Shown here: positions 21,146 to 29,378 of the stretch, in pieces
How positions within the stretch are numbered: the first letter of the stretch is position 1
Layout: each line of letters starts with the position of its first letter
Source of the DNA: Microcaldota archaeon
GTDB lineage: Archaea > Micrarchaeota > Micrarchaeia > Micrarchaeales > Micrarchaeaceae
Length of the DNA stretch: 34,818 nt
Direction: 5' to 3'
Assembly: GCA_021791535.1 (NCBI GenBank)
Contig: JAJYWI010000002.1
Location: 1-34,818, forward strand
Position numbers and translations under genes: made by a program
Notes under the pieces: model-generated
Database searches by the model: none
What the model saw: only the letters and a program-made list of their open reading frames with translations
Told to the model about the DNA's origin: nothing

Positions 21146-21916
21146 ATGGCCGATGAACCAAATTTTCTGGATCTTGTATCGCTCAGCAAGATTACTCCTG
21201 ACCTGGTCGTTGAGAAGTTCGGTGGCAGGATAAACTCGTCATTCTTTGATGGATCGAACATACTCGGCACTTTGAGGCTGAAAGGCCTCATAGATTTCAC
21301 TGCGAATTTCCCAGGGCAGAGCGTGATAACGATAACTGACCAGGGAAAGCAGCTGCTTAAGGAGGCGAATGAGAAAGCGGCGTTGCCATTCGACAGCGTA
21401 GACCTTGCGATATTGCAGCAGCTTCAGGCTGGCAAGCGGTCGTATCTCGACATAGGCAATGCCGTCAACCTGAGGCCCAAGGACCTTGCGATGCACCTCT
21501 ACAAGATGGGTATCCAGCAGTTCGCGGCATACGACATAAAGAACGGCGTTCTTGATGTGATGCTCACAGAGAAGGGGATGATCCAGGCAAAGGCTGGCGT
21601 GCCGCAACCTGGACAGCAAAAGCCAGCGGAAGCGCAGCAGCCTGCAACGCAGCAACAGGCGCAGCAACCTACTGGCCAGCCTCAGCAGCCACAGCCTCAG
21701 GCGCAGCAACCTACTGGCCAGCCTCAGCAGCCACAGCCTCAGGCGCAGCAGGCGCCAACTGCGGAGCAGATTGCAGGCAGCATGTCGATGGAGGACATAG
21801 AAAAGCAGATAAAGTCCTCCAAACGCGCTAGGAACATGAAGATTGCGATAGTGGTCATAGTCCTGATAGTGGCCATATTCGTTGTGCTTTACCTGAAAGG
21901 ATCAATACACGTCTAG
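21146..21916 (+). CDS. tail-anchored protein with winged-helix-like N-domain and Pro/Gln repeats
   Basis: The 256-residue protein has three zones. Residues 1-150 contain two segments ending in ITITDQGKQLL and VMLTEKGMIQA, patterns seen at the end of winged-helix domains. Residues about 152-210 are a Pro/Gln/Ala linker that includes two exact copies of a 14-residue unit. Residues about 228-250 form a single hydrophobic helix (IAIVVIVLIVAIFVVLYL) close to the C-terminus, so the protein is tail-anchored with its domain in the cytoplasm. Function unknown; a membrane-tethered DNA-binding or adaptor role is inference. acdB follows 20 nt later. Confidence 0.7.
   Translation: MADEPNFLDLVSLSKITPDLVVEKFGGRINSSFFDGSNILGTLRLKGLIDFTANFPGQSVITITDQGKQLLKEANEKAALPFDSVDLAILQQLQAGKRSYLDIGNAVNLRPKDLAMHLYKMGIQQFAAYDIKNGVLDVMLTEKGMIQAKAGVPQPGQQKPAEAQQPATQQQAQQPTGQPQQPQPQAQQPTGQPQQPQPQAQQAPTAEQIAGSMSMEDIEKQIKSSKRARNMKIAIVVIVLIVAIFVVLYLKGSIHV
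21656..21739 (+). repeat. two perfect tandem 42-bp repeats in the PQ-rich linker
   Basis: Units 21656-21697 and 21698-21739 are identical at every base, and a third partial copy (caggcgcagca) follows. The length is a multiple of three, so each unit adds 14 residues in frame. Identity at synonymous sites points to recent duplication by slippage or recombination. Confidence 0.9.
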
Positions 21917-21936
21917 TAGGGGCAGGTAGTGAATAA

Positions 21937-22551
21937 ATGCTGGTTGATTATTACGTGGCGAAGGGCATACTTGACAGGTATGGCATAAGAAGCGTAAGAA
22001 GCAGGTATGCGAAAGGCGTTGATGACGCAGTCTCGTTCTGGGACGGCAAGAACCCAATAGTGCTTAAGGCTCTGTCGCAGAAGGCGCTGCACAAGTCGAA
22101 GAGCGGGCTTGTGGCTGTTGATTTGGATAGCGAATCTGGCATACGAAATGCGTTTAGGATGCTGCAGAGGAAGGCGGCTAGGCTCGGGCCATACAATATA
22201 ATAGCGCAGCAGATGGTTAAGAACGGCATCGAGATAATAATAGGAGGGAATACGGATCCGCAGTTCGGCAAGATGGTGCTGCTAGGCCTTGGCGGCATCT
22301 ACGTGGAGACGTTCAGGGATTTCGCGCTTAGGCTCTGCCCGATAACTAGACGCGATGCAGAATCGATGGTAGCGCAGCTGAAGTCCAGCGGAGTGATAGC
22401 GCCTGACGAGAAGTCCAAGCGCATGATAACTGATCTGCTCCTCAAGGCGTCTAGGATGTTCGAAAACACGAAGATCGCCGAGCTTGACCTCAACCCGGTG
22501 ATACTCCACGATGGCACGTACGATGCAGTCGACCTCAGAATGCTGAAGTGA
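21937..22551 (+). CDS. acdB: acetyl-CoA synthetase (ADP-forming), beta subunit
   Basis: The 204-residue protein is the ATP-grasp subunit. YYVAKGILDRYGI is its usual start, and GNTDPQFGKMVLLGLGGIYVE and the end IAELDLNPVILHDG are diagnostic of ACD beta. With the alpha subunit encoded next, it makes ATP and acetate (or another acid) from acetyl-CoA, ADP and phosphate. A GGCAGGTAGTG ribosome-binding stretch precedes the ATG. The length matches the small separate beta subunit of archaea, not the fused form. Confidence 0.93.
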   Translation: MLVDYYVAKGILDRYGIRSVRSRYAKGVDDAVSFWDGKNPIVLKALSQKALHKSKSGLVAVDLDSESGIRNAFRMLQRKAARLGPYNIIAQQMVKNGIEIIIGGNTDPQFGKMVLLGLGGIYVETFRDFALRLCPITRRDAESMVAQLKSSGVIAPDEKSKRMITDLLLKASRMFENTKIAELDLNPVILHDGTYDAVDLRMLK

Positions 22552-22555
22552 TTTA

Positions 22556-23953
22556 TTGGCACGTAAAACCTTGTATGCTGACATCGGCCCCATTATGGGG
22601 CCGCGGAGCGTGGCGGTCATAGGCGCCACGGAAAAGCCAGGGAAGGTCGGCAACGCAATAATGCAGAACTACATAGACGTCGGTTTCCAGGGGAGGGTCT
22701 ATCCGGTTAACATAAACGCTGAGGGGAAGATAATGGGCTTCGATGCGTACAAGAGCATACTTGACATCAAGAAAGAGATAGACCTTGCCGTAATAAGCGT
22801 ACCTGCAGAGGTTGTCCCGAAGGTGCTTGCGGAGTGCGGCAAAGCGAAGGCCAAGGGCGTTGTCATAGTGACAAGCGGCTTCGCCGAAGTCGGCAGGGAG
22901 GACCTGCAGGATAGGATAGTCTCCATATCAAAGAAGTACCACATGCCTGTTATAGGGCCGAACTGCCTTGGTGTCATGGACACCAGGGCGCGCAATGACA
23001 CGCTCTTCCTCCCTACCTCAAAGATAGATAGGCCAAAGATCGGCGGCGTGAGCTTCGTCTCGCAGAGCGGGTCCGTCGGCAGCTCTCTGCTTGACCTAAT
23101 AAGCGGTGAGGGCTTCGGCCTGGCCAGGTTCATATCATACGGTAATGCCGCTGTAGTAGATGAGGTCGACCTGCTCAATTACCTGGCGCACGATAAGGAG
23201 ACCAAGGTGATAATCTACTACATGGAGGGGGCGAAGCGCGGCAGGGAGTTCGTCGATGTGGCAAAGACAGCGACTAAGCTTAAGCCGGTCGTGATACTCA
23301 AGGGCGGGATGACCCCATCAGGGGCAAGCGCTGCTCATTCCCATACGGCTTCGCTGGCTGGGAGCACACAGGCTTACGAGGCCGTATTCAGGCAGTTCGG
23401 CTTTGTCGAGGCACGCACCCTGGAGGACTGCCTTTACTTCGCAAAGATATTCGATACACAGCCACTCACTACAGGCAACCGCATAGCAGTGCTGACCAAC
23501 GGCGGCGGGCACGGCGTCCTGGCCACAGATGCGCTGTACAACAACGGGCTAATCATGCCTGAGCTCAGCAAGGAGAACCAGAAGAGACTGCGCAAGGTCA
23601 TGCCAGGCATAGTCAACATCAGGCTCCCGCTCGATATAGGCGGCGACGCTGATGCGAGCAGGTTCGCTGCAGCACTTGACGCGCTTAGCGACGATAAGAA
23701 TGTTGACGCAATAATGGCGATAACGCTCTTCCAGACGCCTGGCGCTGACGAGAGCGTGGCAGACGCGATAGTCAACCATGCGGCGAAGAAACTGAAGCCG
23801 ATAGTGGCGGTCAGCACAGGCAGCACATACACGAAATCGCACGTATCGCTCATGGAGAACGGCGGCGTGCCTGTGTACGAATCCCCGGATGTGGCGGCTA
23901 AAGCGCTCGCTGCGCTTGTAAATTATTCGAGGTACAGGAAGGGGGCTGCCTGA
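22556..23953 (+). CDS. acdA: acetyl-CoA synthetase (ADP-forming), alpha subunit
   Basis: The 465-residue protein has a CoA-binding Rossmann domain (MGPRSVAVIGATEKPGKVG), two ligase domains (SFVSQSGSVG, FISYGNAAVVDEVDLL) and the phospho-accepting histidine region HSHTASLAGS. The subunit carries phosphate from acyl-phosphate to the ATP-grasp partner via this histidine. The TTG at 22556, 4 nt after the acdB stop, gives an N-terminus of the expected length; the internal ATG at codon 14 is the alternative. This route gives substrate-level ATP in fermenting archaea, in keeping with a reduced metabolism. Confidence 0.93.
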   Translation: MARKTLYADIGPIMGPRSVAVIGATEKPGKVGNAIMQNYIDVGFQGRVYPVNINAEGKIMGFDAYKSILDIKKEIDLAVISVPAEVVPKVLAECGKAKAKGVVIVTSGFAEVGREDLQDRIVSISKKYHMPVIGPNCLGVMDTRARNDTLFLPTSKIDRPKIGGVSFVSQSGSVGSSLLDLISGEGFGLARFISYGNAAVVDEVDLLNYLAHDKETKVIIYYMEGAKRGREFVDVAKTATKLKPVVILKGGMTPSGASAAHSHTASLAGSTQAYEAVFRQFGFVEARTLEDCLYFAKIFDTQPLTTGNRIAVLTNGGGHGVLATDALYNNGLIMPELSKENQKRLRKVMPGIVNIRLPLDIGGDADASRFAAALDALSDDKNVDAIMAITLFQTPGADESVADAIVNHAAKKLKPIVAVSTGSTYTKSHVSLMENGGVPVYESPDVAAKALAALVNYSRYRKGAA

Positions 23954-24316
23954 TCAGAAGATCTTGCCGCACCTTCTTAGCTCAGATAGAAACTTGATGC
24001 CCTTTTCGGTTATGCGCAGCTTTGGGTCGTGGAATCCGTTAACATCGACCGTTACAAAGAGTCCGTCATGGCCGACCTCCTCAGTAAGCAGGTCATCCGT
24101 ATCCCTCTTCATGCGGTGGTAGGCTATCATCTCTATGTCAGTCTCCTCCGGCGAAAGCGAAAGCTTTTCGGCTACGGCTCTTGTCAACGTCGCCCAAGTG
24201 ACTGGGCTGCCATTCCTCAACATCTCTTCAGCTGTGGAGAGCAGCTTGGTCTCGATCTCCTGGACTGAAAAAGGAGCTACGTGCTGCACGACGCCGCCGC
24301 GAAGTACGCTTGACAT
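23954..24316 (-). CDS. small protein with possible winged-helix C-terminus, unknown function
   Basis: From the ATG at 24314-24316 the protein has 120 residues. It has a helical middle (VQEIETKLLSTAEEMLRNG, TRAVAEKLSLS) and an end LRITEKGIKFLSELRRC that resembles the last helix of winged-helix proteins. A TATA-like cctataaatct lies about 35 nt upstream on the minus strand and rules out the longer frame. No family recognised. The stop abuts the acdA stop in a TGATCA palindrome with zero spacing. Confidence 0.6.
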   Translation of the reverse strand: MSSVLRGGVVQHVAPFSVQEIETKLLSTAEEMLRNGSPVTWATLTRAVAEKLSLSPEETDIEMIAYHRMKRDTDDLLTEEVGHDGLFVTVDVNGFHDPKLRITEKGIKFLSELRRCGKIF

Positions 24317-24470
24317 TTTATGCCGCCGTGAATCTAGCAATGCCAAGATTTATAGGGCTTTCGCGCACTACGGCGCTTGCGTGTGCAAAGATTTTAATAG
24401 GTTTTATGACAATCATAATCATCAGGCTCTATTTGTCTGCGGCGCCGTGGCGCCAAGCTAAGGAGATTGA

Positions 24471-24884
24471 ATGACAAATGCATTTGATGTTAAGGGCTCT
24501 GCCCTAGTCAGGCTAGCAGCCGAGAGGCTGAAGGGGCTGATGGCGAAGCCGTCTTATATCGATTATGTGAAGTCAGGCGCAAACAGGGAGAGGACGCCGA
24601 GTAGCCCAGACTTCTGGTATGTGAGGAGCGCGTCCATACTCAGGCAGGTATACATGAACGGGCCAATAGGCGTTGAGCGGCTCAGGACACGGTACGGCTC
24701 GAGGAAGGAGCACGTAGTCCACAGGAGGCACCACGTCAAGGCAGGCGGCAGCATAATAAGGGATGCATGCCAGTCTTTGGAGAAGCTCGAGTTTGTCAAG
24801 AACACAAAGGAGGGCAGGGTGATAACCCCTAAGGGAAGGTCGTTCCTGGACAAGCTCTCCAGAGAGGTAGAGGCATCTAAATAG
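24471..24884 (+). CDS. rps19e: small ribosomal subunit protein eS19
   Basis: The 137-residue protein shows eS19 hallmarks: DFWYVRSASILRQVYMNGP, IGVERLRTRYG, HHVKAGGSIIRDACQSLEKL and the winged-helix end GRVITPKGRSFLD. It belongs to the head of the archaeal small subunit. A strong ribosome-binding site (aaggag) precedes the ATG by 7 nt, and a TATA-like attttaatag lies near 24391-24400. It heads a cluster of translation and targeting genes, a known archaeal gene order. Confidence 0.95.
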   Translation: MTNAFDVKGSALVRLAAERLKGLMAKPSYIDYVKSGANRERTPSSPDFWYVRSASILRQVYMNGPIGVERLRTRYGSRKEHVVHRRHHVKAGGSIIRDACQSLEKLEFVKNTKEGRVITPKGRSFLDKLSREVEASK

Positions 24885-24891
24885 TGGTATC

Positions 24892-25200
24892 ATGGCTTAC
24901 GATGAAGATGAAGGAGACCAGAAAAGGGCTAACAGAAAGCTTGCAGCAGCAATAAAGAGCATGCAGATCGAGCAGCAGAAGAAGGAGCTGATGAAGCAGC
25001 TGCTCGACTCGAAGGCGTATGAACGCCTCATGAACATAAGGATCTCAAACCCAGAGCTTTACAGCCAGATGGTCAAAGTTGTCGTATCGCTTGCGCAGAC
25101 GAACAGGCTGCAGGGGAAGATGACTGAACCGCAGCTGCTTTCCATACTCGGGAAGGTGACGGTTAGGAAAGAGCCGACGATAAATTTCAAGAGGAAGTGA
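24892..25200 (+). CDS. PDCD5/TFAR19-family DNA-binding protein
   Basis: The 102-residue helical protein matches the archaeal PDCD5-like family (COG2118): an acidic N-terminus, then QKKELMKQLLDSKAYERLMNIR and the C-terminal end GKVTVRKEPTINFKRK. Relatives bind DNA, but the cellular role in archaea is unclear. It begins 7 nt after eS19 and is followed 4 nt later by eL39, the standard archaeal arrangement. Confidence 0.92.
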   Translation: MAYDEDEGDQKRANRKLAAAIKSMQIEQQKKELMKQLLDSKAYERLMNIRISNPELYSQMVKVVVSLAQTNRLQGKMTEPQLLSILGKVTVRKEPTINFKRK

Positions 25201-25204
25201 TGCT

Positions 25205-25366
25205 GTGTCGAAGAAATCGAATGTGAAGAAGCAGAGGCTTGGCAAAGCGTTGAAGAAATCGAGGAGGATTCCGCTCCTCACGGTAGTCAGGACCCACAGG
25301 AGGATACAGTCGAACATGTTCGCAAGGAACTGGCGCAGGACCAAGCTCGGCATAGAGGATGATTAG
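25205..25366 (+). CDS. rpl39e: large ribosomal subunit protein eL39
   Basis: A 53-residue very basic protein from a GTG start (SKKSNVKKQRLGKALKKS), with the diagnostic RIPLLTVVRTHRRIQSN and RNWRRTKLGI. eL39 lines the exit tunnel of the large subunit. A ggaagtga stretch 4 nt upstream supports the GTG. Its TAG is followed at once by the ATG of eL31. Confidence 0.95.
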   Translation: MSKKSNVKKQRLGKALKKSRRIPLLTVVRTHRRIQSNMFARNWRRTKLGIEDD

Positions 25367-25684
25367 ATGGCTACACGTATGCTCCTGACGATAAACATGC
25401 GCAGGTACCTTGTCACGCAGCCCAGAAACAAGAGGAAGTACAAGGCGATAAGGTACCTCAGAGAGAGGATATCGCACTACACAAAGACAGACATAGATAA
25501 CGTGCTGCTCAGCCAGTCGCTGAACTCTGAGGTGCTAAAGAGGGTGGCGAAGAGCATGGCGCCCGTGAGGCTTACTGTCAAGATAGACAATGGAAAGGCG
25601 ACCGCGGAGCCGTTCTCGACGGAGAAGGAGCAGAAGAAGGAGGAGAAGAAAGAGGCGAACCAGCAGGAGAGCCAGAAGAAATGA
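25367..25684 (+). CDS. rpl31e: large ribosomal subunit protein eL31
   Basis: The 105-residue protein has the eL31 core (RRYLVTQPRNKRKYKAIRYL, RERISHYTK) and a low-complexity Lys/Glu/Gln C-terminal tail of about 25 residues that is longer than usual. It sits near the tunnel exit. The TGA overlaps the ATG of the aIF6 gene (ATGA), coupling the two. Confidence 0.94.
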   Translation: MATRMLLTINMRRYLVTQPRNKRKYKAIRYLRERISHYTKTDIDNVLLSQSLNSEVLKRVAKSMAPVRLTVKIDNGKATAEPFSTEKEQKKEEKKEANQQESQKK

Positions 25685-26357
25685 GTTTTATGGAAGCTGC
25701 AAAGTGCCAGGTGAACGGCAGCGACTACATAGGGGCTTTTGCAACCACCACAGACAGATACACGTTCGTCCCTTTGGCATGCCGGCGAAGCTGATAGCAA
25801 TGATACGCGATGTTCTTAAGACCGAGTGCGTAAGCATAGGCATAAATGGCACAGACCTTATCGGTCTTTTCTCGAGGGCTAACTCCAATGGAATCCTCAT
25901 GTCCAACATAGCCAGCGCTGAGGACGTTGCTCTGATAAAGGGGCTTGGCCTCGGCATCAATGTCGGGATACTGGAGAGCAGCATAAACGCGATAGGGAAC
26001 GCGGTGCTAGCCAATGACCGCATAGCCATAGTCGATGTCGAATACGACGACGGCGAGGCGAAACAGATAGGCGATGTGCTTGGCGTCGAGGTAGTGAAAA
26101 ATGAGATAGGGGGCTTTAAGACAGTAGGTGCAACTAATATACTGACAAACGGCGGGTGCGTGATAAATAACAGGGGAAGCGACTCTGATAAGAGGATGCT
26201 AGACAAGATGACAGGCTTCGACTCCGTCAGGACGACAGCTAATACAGGGTCGCTTATCATAGGCCTGGCCTCGCTCGCGAATTCGAAAGGGTTGCTGGTC
26301 GGCAGCAACACAACAGGCTTTGAGATGGAGCGGATGCTCCAGGCGTTGGGGGATTGA
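25681..26357 (+). CDS. eif6: translation initiation factor aIF6, interrupted by a -1 frameshift
   Basis: Frame one (ATG at 25681) encodes MSFMEAAKCQVNGSDYIGAF and on to DRYTFVPL, the expected start of aIF6, but then stops at the TGA at 25792-25794. The rest of the protein, from GMPAKLIAMIRDVL to EMERMLQALGD, lies in the -1 frame and ends at 26357. The join falls at C-CCT-TTG (25770-25776), a perfect X-XXY-YYZ slippery heptamer in the right phase, and a -1 slip there gives exactly FVPL-GMPAK. aIF6 binds the large subunit and prevents premature joining. The alternatives are a one-base deletion (GG for GGG) in the genome or assembly. The internal ATG at 25779 alone would lose the first blade of the pentein fold. 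Confidence 0.88.
25770..25776 (+). promoter_or_regulatory. candidate -1 ribosomal slippery heptamer in aIF6
   Basis: The seven bases CCCTTTG are in phase as C CCT TTG, with P- and A-site codons able to re-pair one base back. I could not find a strong stem-loop or pseudoknot 5-9 nt downstream. Confidence 0.35.
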
Positions 26358-26543
26358 ATGCGCAGCAAAATGCAAGCATATGTGGTAAGCGGCACCGTAG
26401 AGAAGGGGGTGCAGAGGAAGTTCAGCCTGCAGCTCAACGCAATGAGCGAGAGGCATGCGAGGGCGTTAGCGAAAAGCATACTAGGCAGCAGGCACAGGCT
26501 AAGGTCAACAGCGTACTCGATACTTGAGGTAAAGAAGGGTTGA
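26358..26543 (+). CDS. rplX: large ribosomal subunit protein eL20/LX
   Basis: The 61-residue protein reads AYVVSGTVEKGVQRKFSLQL then ERHARALAKSILGSRHRL and YSILEVKKG, the small archaeal LX form of eL20. The ATG follows the aIF6 TGA without spacing. The gene order eL31-aIF6-LX-prefoldin is conserved in archaea, which supports both this call and the reconstructed aIF6. Confidence 0.92.
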   Translation: MRSKMQAYVVSGTVEKGVQRKFSLQLNAMSERHARALAKSILGSRHRLRSTAYSILEVKKG

Positions 26544-26549
26544 TCCGTA

Positions 26550-26975
26550 ATGGCACAGCCTGAAAATCGCACGCGCGAGGAAGAGCTCTACACCTTAAGC
26601 TACATGCAGCAGCTCTACCAGAACCAGTACAATGCTATAGTAAGCGAGATAAACAGGGCCGTCCAGTACCTGAATGAGCTGGCAGCGCTGAGGAAGACCC
26701 TGGATGATTCCAATATGCTCAATGGCAAGGATGTGCTAGTCAGCCTTGGCGCTGGCGCATACATGAGCTCCACTGCAGGCAGGCTGGGATTTGTGCTCGT
26801 GGACATAGGTGCTGGCCATGTGGTAGAAAAGGACATAGACTCGGCAAAGGCTTTCGTGGACGATAGGGTGCAGAAATCCACCAAAACGTTCAACAACCTT
26901 GTCAAGAACAGGAATGAGCTGCGTGACGCAATCATTGACGTTGCACGCAGGATCGATACGCTGAATCACAGGTAA
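26550..26975 (+). CDS. pfdA: prefoldin alpha subunit
   Basis: The 141-residue protein has two long coiled-coil arms (about 9-55 and 100-140) around a beta-hairpin core (DVLVSLGAGAYMSS, GFVLVDIGAGHVVEKD), the standard prefoldin alpha layout. Two alpha and four beta subunits form a jellyfish-shaped chaperone that hands unfolded proteins to the thermosome. The beta subunit is not in this window. It starts 6 nt after LX. Confidence 0.94.
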   Translation: MAQPENRTREEELYTLSYMQQLYQNQYNAIVSEINRAVQYLNELAALRKTLDDSNMLNGKDVLVSLGAGAYMSSTAGRLGFVLVDIGAGHVVEKDIDSAKAFVDDRVQKSTKTFNNLVKNRNELRDAIIDVARRIDTLNHR

Positions 26976-26980
26976 TTCGG

Positions 26981-28018
26981 ATGTTCGACGAATTGCGCAA
27001 GAGGATATCGAGCGCCGTAAAGGGATTCATAAAGAAGGAGGAGAAGGAGGCGGAACTGCCTGCTGAAACGATACCAGAAGGGCGCGGGATAACGAAAGAG
27101 CCGGTCCTGTCGGTGGATACGTCAGTCAGCACAAGGATCAAGGGCGCGTTAACCGGCAGCGTGAAGCTGAGCGACGATGAGGTGGAGAACTTCCTCAAGG
27201 AGCTAGAGGACTCGTTGCTGAAATCCGACGTGTCCTACAGCGCTACAGAGAGTTTCATAGCGATATTGAGGAAGAAGCTTGAAGCATCAAGGTTCAAGCC
27301 CAGGGAGATAGACGAGATGGTAACAAAGGAGGTACGCTCCTCGCTCCTCGAGATGCTCAAGGGATCGAAGCCGGGCATAGACCTGATAAAGTTCGTCAAG
27401 GAGAGGGCGGTGACAGGCGAGATACCTGTGAAGATACTCTTCCTTGGGCCTAACGGCACAGGAAAGACCACGACAATGGGGAAGATAGCGGCGGCGATGA
27501 AGAGGAACGGCATAGAGAGCGTGTTCTCCGCCAGCGACACGTTCCGTGCTGCCGCTATAGAGCAGACGGAGCATCACGCGAGGGCGATAGGCTCGCACGT
27601 GATAAAGAGCAAGTACGGTGCAGACCCAGCAAGTGTGGCGTTTGACGCAATAGCGTACGCGAAGGCGCACAAAATACCTGCTGTGCTGATAGACACTGCC
27701 GGCAGGCAGGAGACAAACAGGAACCTCATCAACGAGATGATGAAGATGGTGAAGGTTGCGAAGCCAGACATCACCGTATTCGTTGGCGAGAGCACCTCCG
27801 GCAACGCGCTCACGCCCCAGATCATGGAATTCTCGAAATACATGAAGATAGACGGGATAATACTGACAAAACTAGACTGCGATGCAAAGGGCGGCAACGC
27901 AGTGTCGATAGCGAGCACAACTGGCATACCGATACTGTTCTTCGGCGTCGGTGAATCGTACGATGCACTGGTCGGATACACCCCGGAGTTTGTGGTAGAC
28001 TCAATACTGCACAATTAG
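26981..28018 (+). CDS. ftsY: signal recognition particle receptor FtsY
   Basis: The 345-residue SRP-type GTPase has an N-terminal charged linker (1-60), an N domain helical bundle (60-145) and the G domain with G1 GPNGTGKTT (156-164), DTFRAAAIEQ, DTAGR (238-242) and TKLD (296-299), ending with a GVGESYDAL-type motif. It docks SRP-ribosome complexes to the membrane. The N-terminal A domain is short. It starts 5 nt after prefoldin alpha and closes the cluster. Confidence 0.95.
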   Translation: MFDELRKRISSAVKGFIKKEEKEAELPAETIPEGRGITKEPVLSVDTSVSTRIKGALTGSVKLSDDEVENFLKELEDSLLKSDVSYSATESFIAILRKKLEASRFKPREIDEMVTKEVRSSLLEMLKGSKPGIDLIKFVKERAVTGEIPVKILFLGPNGTGKTTTMGKIAAAMKRNGIESVFSASDTFRAAAIEQTEHHARAIGSHVIKSKYGADPASVAFDAIAYAKAHKIPAVLIDTAGRQETNRNLINEMMKMVKVAKPDITVFVGESTSGNALTPQIMEFSKYMKIDGIILTKLDCDAKGGNAVSIASTTGIPILFFGVGESYDALVGYTPEFVVDSILHN

Positions 28019-28022
28019 TGAG

Positions 28023-28032
28023 CAATTTATAG
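28023..28032 (+). promoter_or_regulatory. TATA box of the secretion ATPase gene
   Basis: The element caatttatag lies about 30-39 nt before the ATG at 28062, typical archaeal spacing. Confidence 0.5.
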
Positions 28033-28061
28033 CTTACCCTGCAATATAACTCAGTGGGCGA

Positions 28062-29378
28062 ATGAAAAGCTCGACTTACGATGTGGAGAGGAAGGTGCTC
28101 AAGAGGCTTGTCGGGGCTTTCGCAGGCGTAGACAACCCGAAAAGGAAAACCGACCTGATAATATACAATGCGAAGACGATAAGCCCGGACCTATCTGCGG
28201 ATGAGCTGAATGAGATCGTAAACGACATAAACGACCTGTCGCCTATAGACAGTTACCTCACCGATGAGAGAATAGAGGACGTGATGATAAACAACACCCG
28301 CAACGTATACGTATATGACGCTGAAGGAGGTCTAGCAAAGATAGATGCGCGCTTCGAAACGATGGAAAAGCTAGGGCTATTCATAGACAAGATAAAGCTG
28401 TACTCCACTAACGAGTCGGCGAACGGCAACATAATAGACGTGCACCTGCCATCAGGAAGCAGGTGCAACATAATCACTTCGCCTATCGGGTATGATGTGA
28501 CTATAAGGAACTTCAAGAAGCGCGCCCTGAGCATCATAGACCTGGTGAACTCTGGCGAGCTTGACTATCAGATGGCTGCCAGGCTCTGGTTCTATGTAGA
28601 CGGCTTCAGGGTAAGGCCGGCCAACCTGCTTATAGGGGGCATGCCTGCATCAGGGAAGACTACGCTGCTAAATGCGCTGTTCTCGTTCTTCAGGCCAGAG
28701 TCGAGGGTAGTTACGATGGAGGAGACGTACGAGCTCAACACCGAGACCCAGGAGAACTGCGTCAGGCTGGAGACAAGCGACGACATGCCGATGGTCGAGC
28801 TTGTGAAGAACTCGGTGAGGATGAGGCCGGATACAATTATAATAGGCGAAGTGCGCGGCGCAGAGGCGAAGGACATGATGACAGCAATGAACATAGGAAA
28901 GATAGTGCTTGGCACTATCCACGCGTCAACAGCGAGAGATGTGATAACAAGGCTGCAGAGCAAGCCCATGGACGTGCCGATGGAGCTCATACCTGCGATA
29001 GACGCTATAGTGATAACCTCCCAGGTGATAGAAAACAAGAAGCCGTTGAGGAAGGTGGTCCAGGTATCCGAGGTATCCGGGATAGAGACGAAGGTGCTAC
29101 TCTCAGACCTGTACAAATACGATTACAAGACGCACCAGGCCTCGGCGATACTGCCTAGCGTAACGTACAGGGATTCTATGGCGAGGCTCATTGGCGTTGC
29201 CCCGCAAGACATATACGAGGAGGAGAGGGTCAGGGGCAGCATACTCGCAGCTATGAACAAGATGGGCGTGAGGGATATAAGGAGCATAAACGAGACTGTG
29301 CGTTCGTATTATGACAACCCGCAGCTTACGCTGAACAAACTAGGCCTATCTAACATGCACGCGGTAATAGAAGTATGA
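28062..29378 (+). CDS. type II/IV secretion or pilus assembly ATPase (TadA/VirB11/GspE superfamily)
   Basis: The 438-residue ATPase has an N-terminal domain (1-180) with SPIDSYLTDERIEDVMINN, typical of the CpaF/TadA/archaeal FlaI branch. The motor domain has Walker A GMPASGKT (193-200), the Asp-box region VTMEETYELN, Walker B TIIIGEVRGAEA and the His box GTIHAST. It should power extension of type IV pili or archaella, or secretion. No membrane platform, pilin or peptidase gene lies beside it, so the partners must be elsewhere. It converges on Topo VI A with zero spacing. Confidence 0.9.
   Translation: MKSSTYDVERKVLKRLVGAFAGVDNPKRKTDLIIYNAKTISPDLSADELNEIVNDINDLSPIDSYLTDERIEDVMINNTRNVYVYDAEGGLAKIDARFETMEKLGLFIDKIKLYSTNESANGNIIDVHLPSGSRCNIITSPIGYDVTIRNFKKRALSIIDLVNSGELDYQMAARLWFYVDGFRVRPANLLIGGMPASGKTTLLNALFSFFRPESRVVTMEETYELNTETQENCVRLETSDDMPMVELVKNSVRMRPDTIIIGEVRGAEAKDMMTAMNIGKIVLGTIHASTARDVITRLQSKPMDVPMELIPAIDAIVITSQVIENKKPLRKVVQVSEVSGIETKVLLSDLYKYDYKTHQASAILPSVTYRDSMARLIGVAPQDIYEEERVRGSILAAMNKMGVRDIRSINETVRSYYDNPQLTLNKLGLSNMHAVIEV

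Noticed and set aside
21049-21300. Long N-terminal extension of the second beta-CASP nuclease
   Set aside because: The extension would contain the promoter and overlap the divergent gene at 21146. The family starts at the MQLRLLGG position, which has its own ribosome-binding site.
25590-25680. Arg-rich N-terminal extension of the downstream aIF6 frame
   Set aside because: It is the shadow of the Lys/Glu-rich tail of eL31 read in another frame. The real aIF6 N-terminus is in the frame starting at 25681.
25777-25860. Stimulatory stem-loop or pseudoknot after the slippery heptamer
   Set aside because: Only very short pairings such as GCT/AGC were seen by eye, which is not enough to claim a structure.
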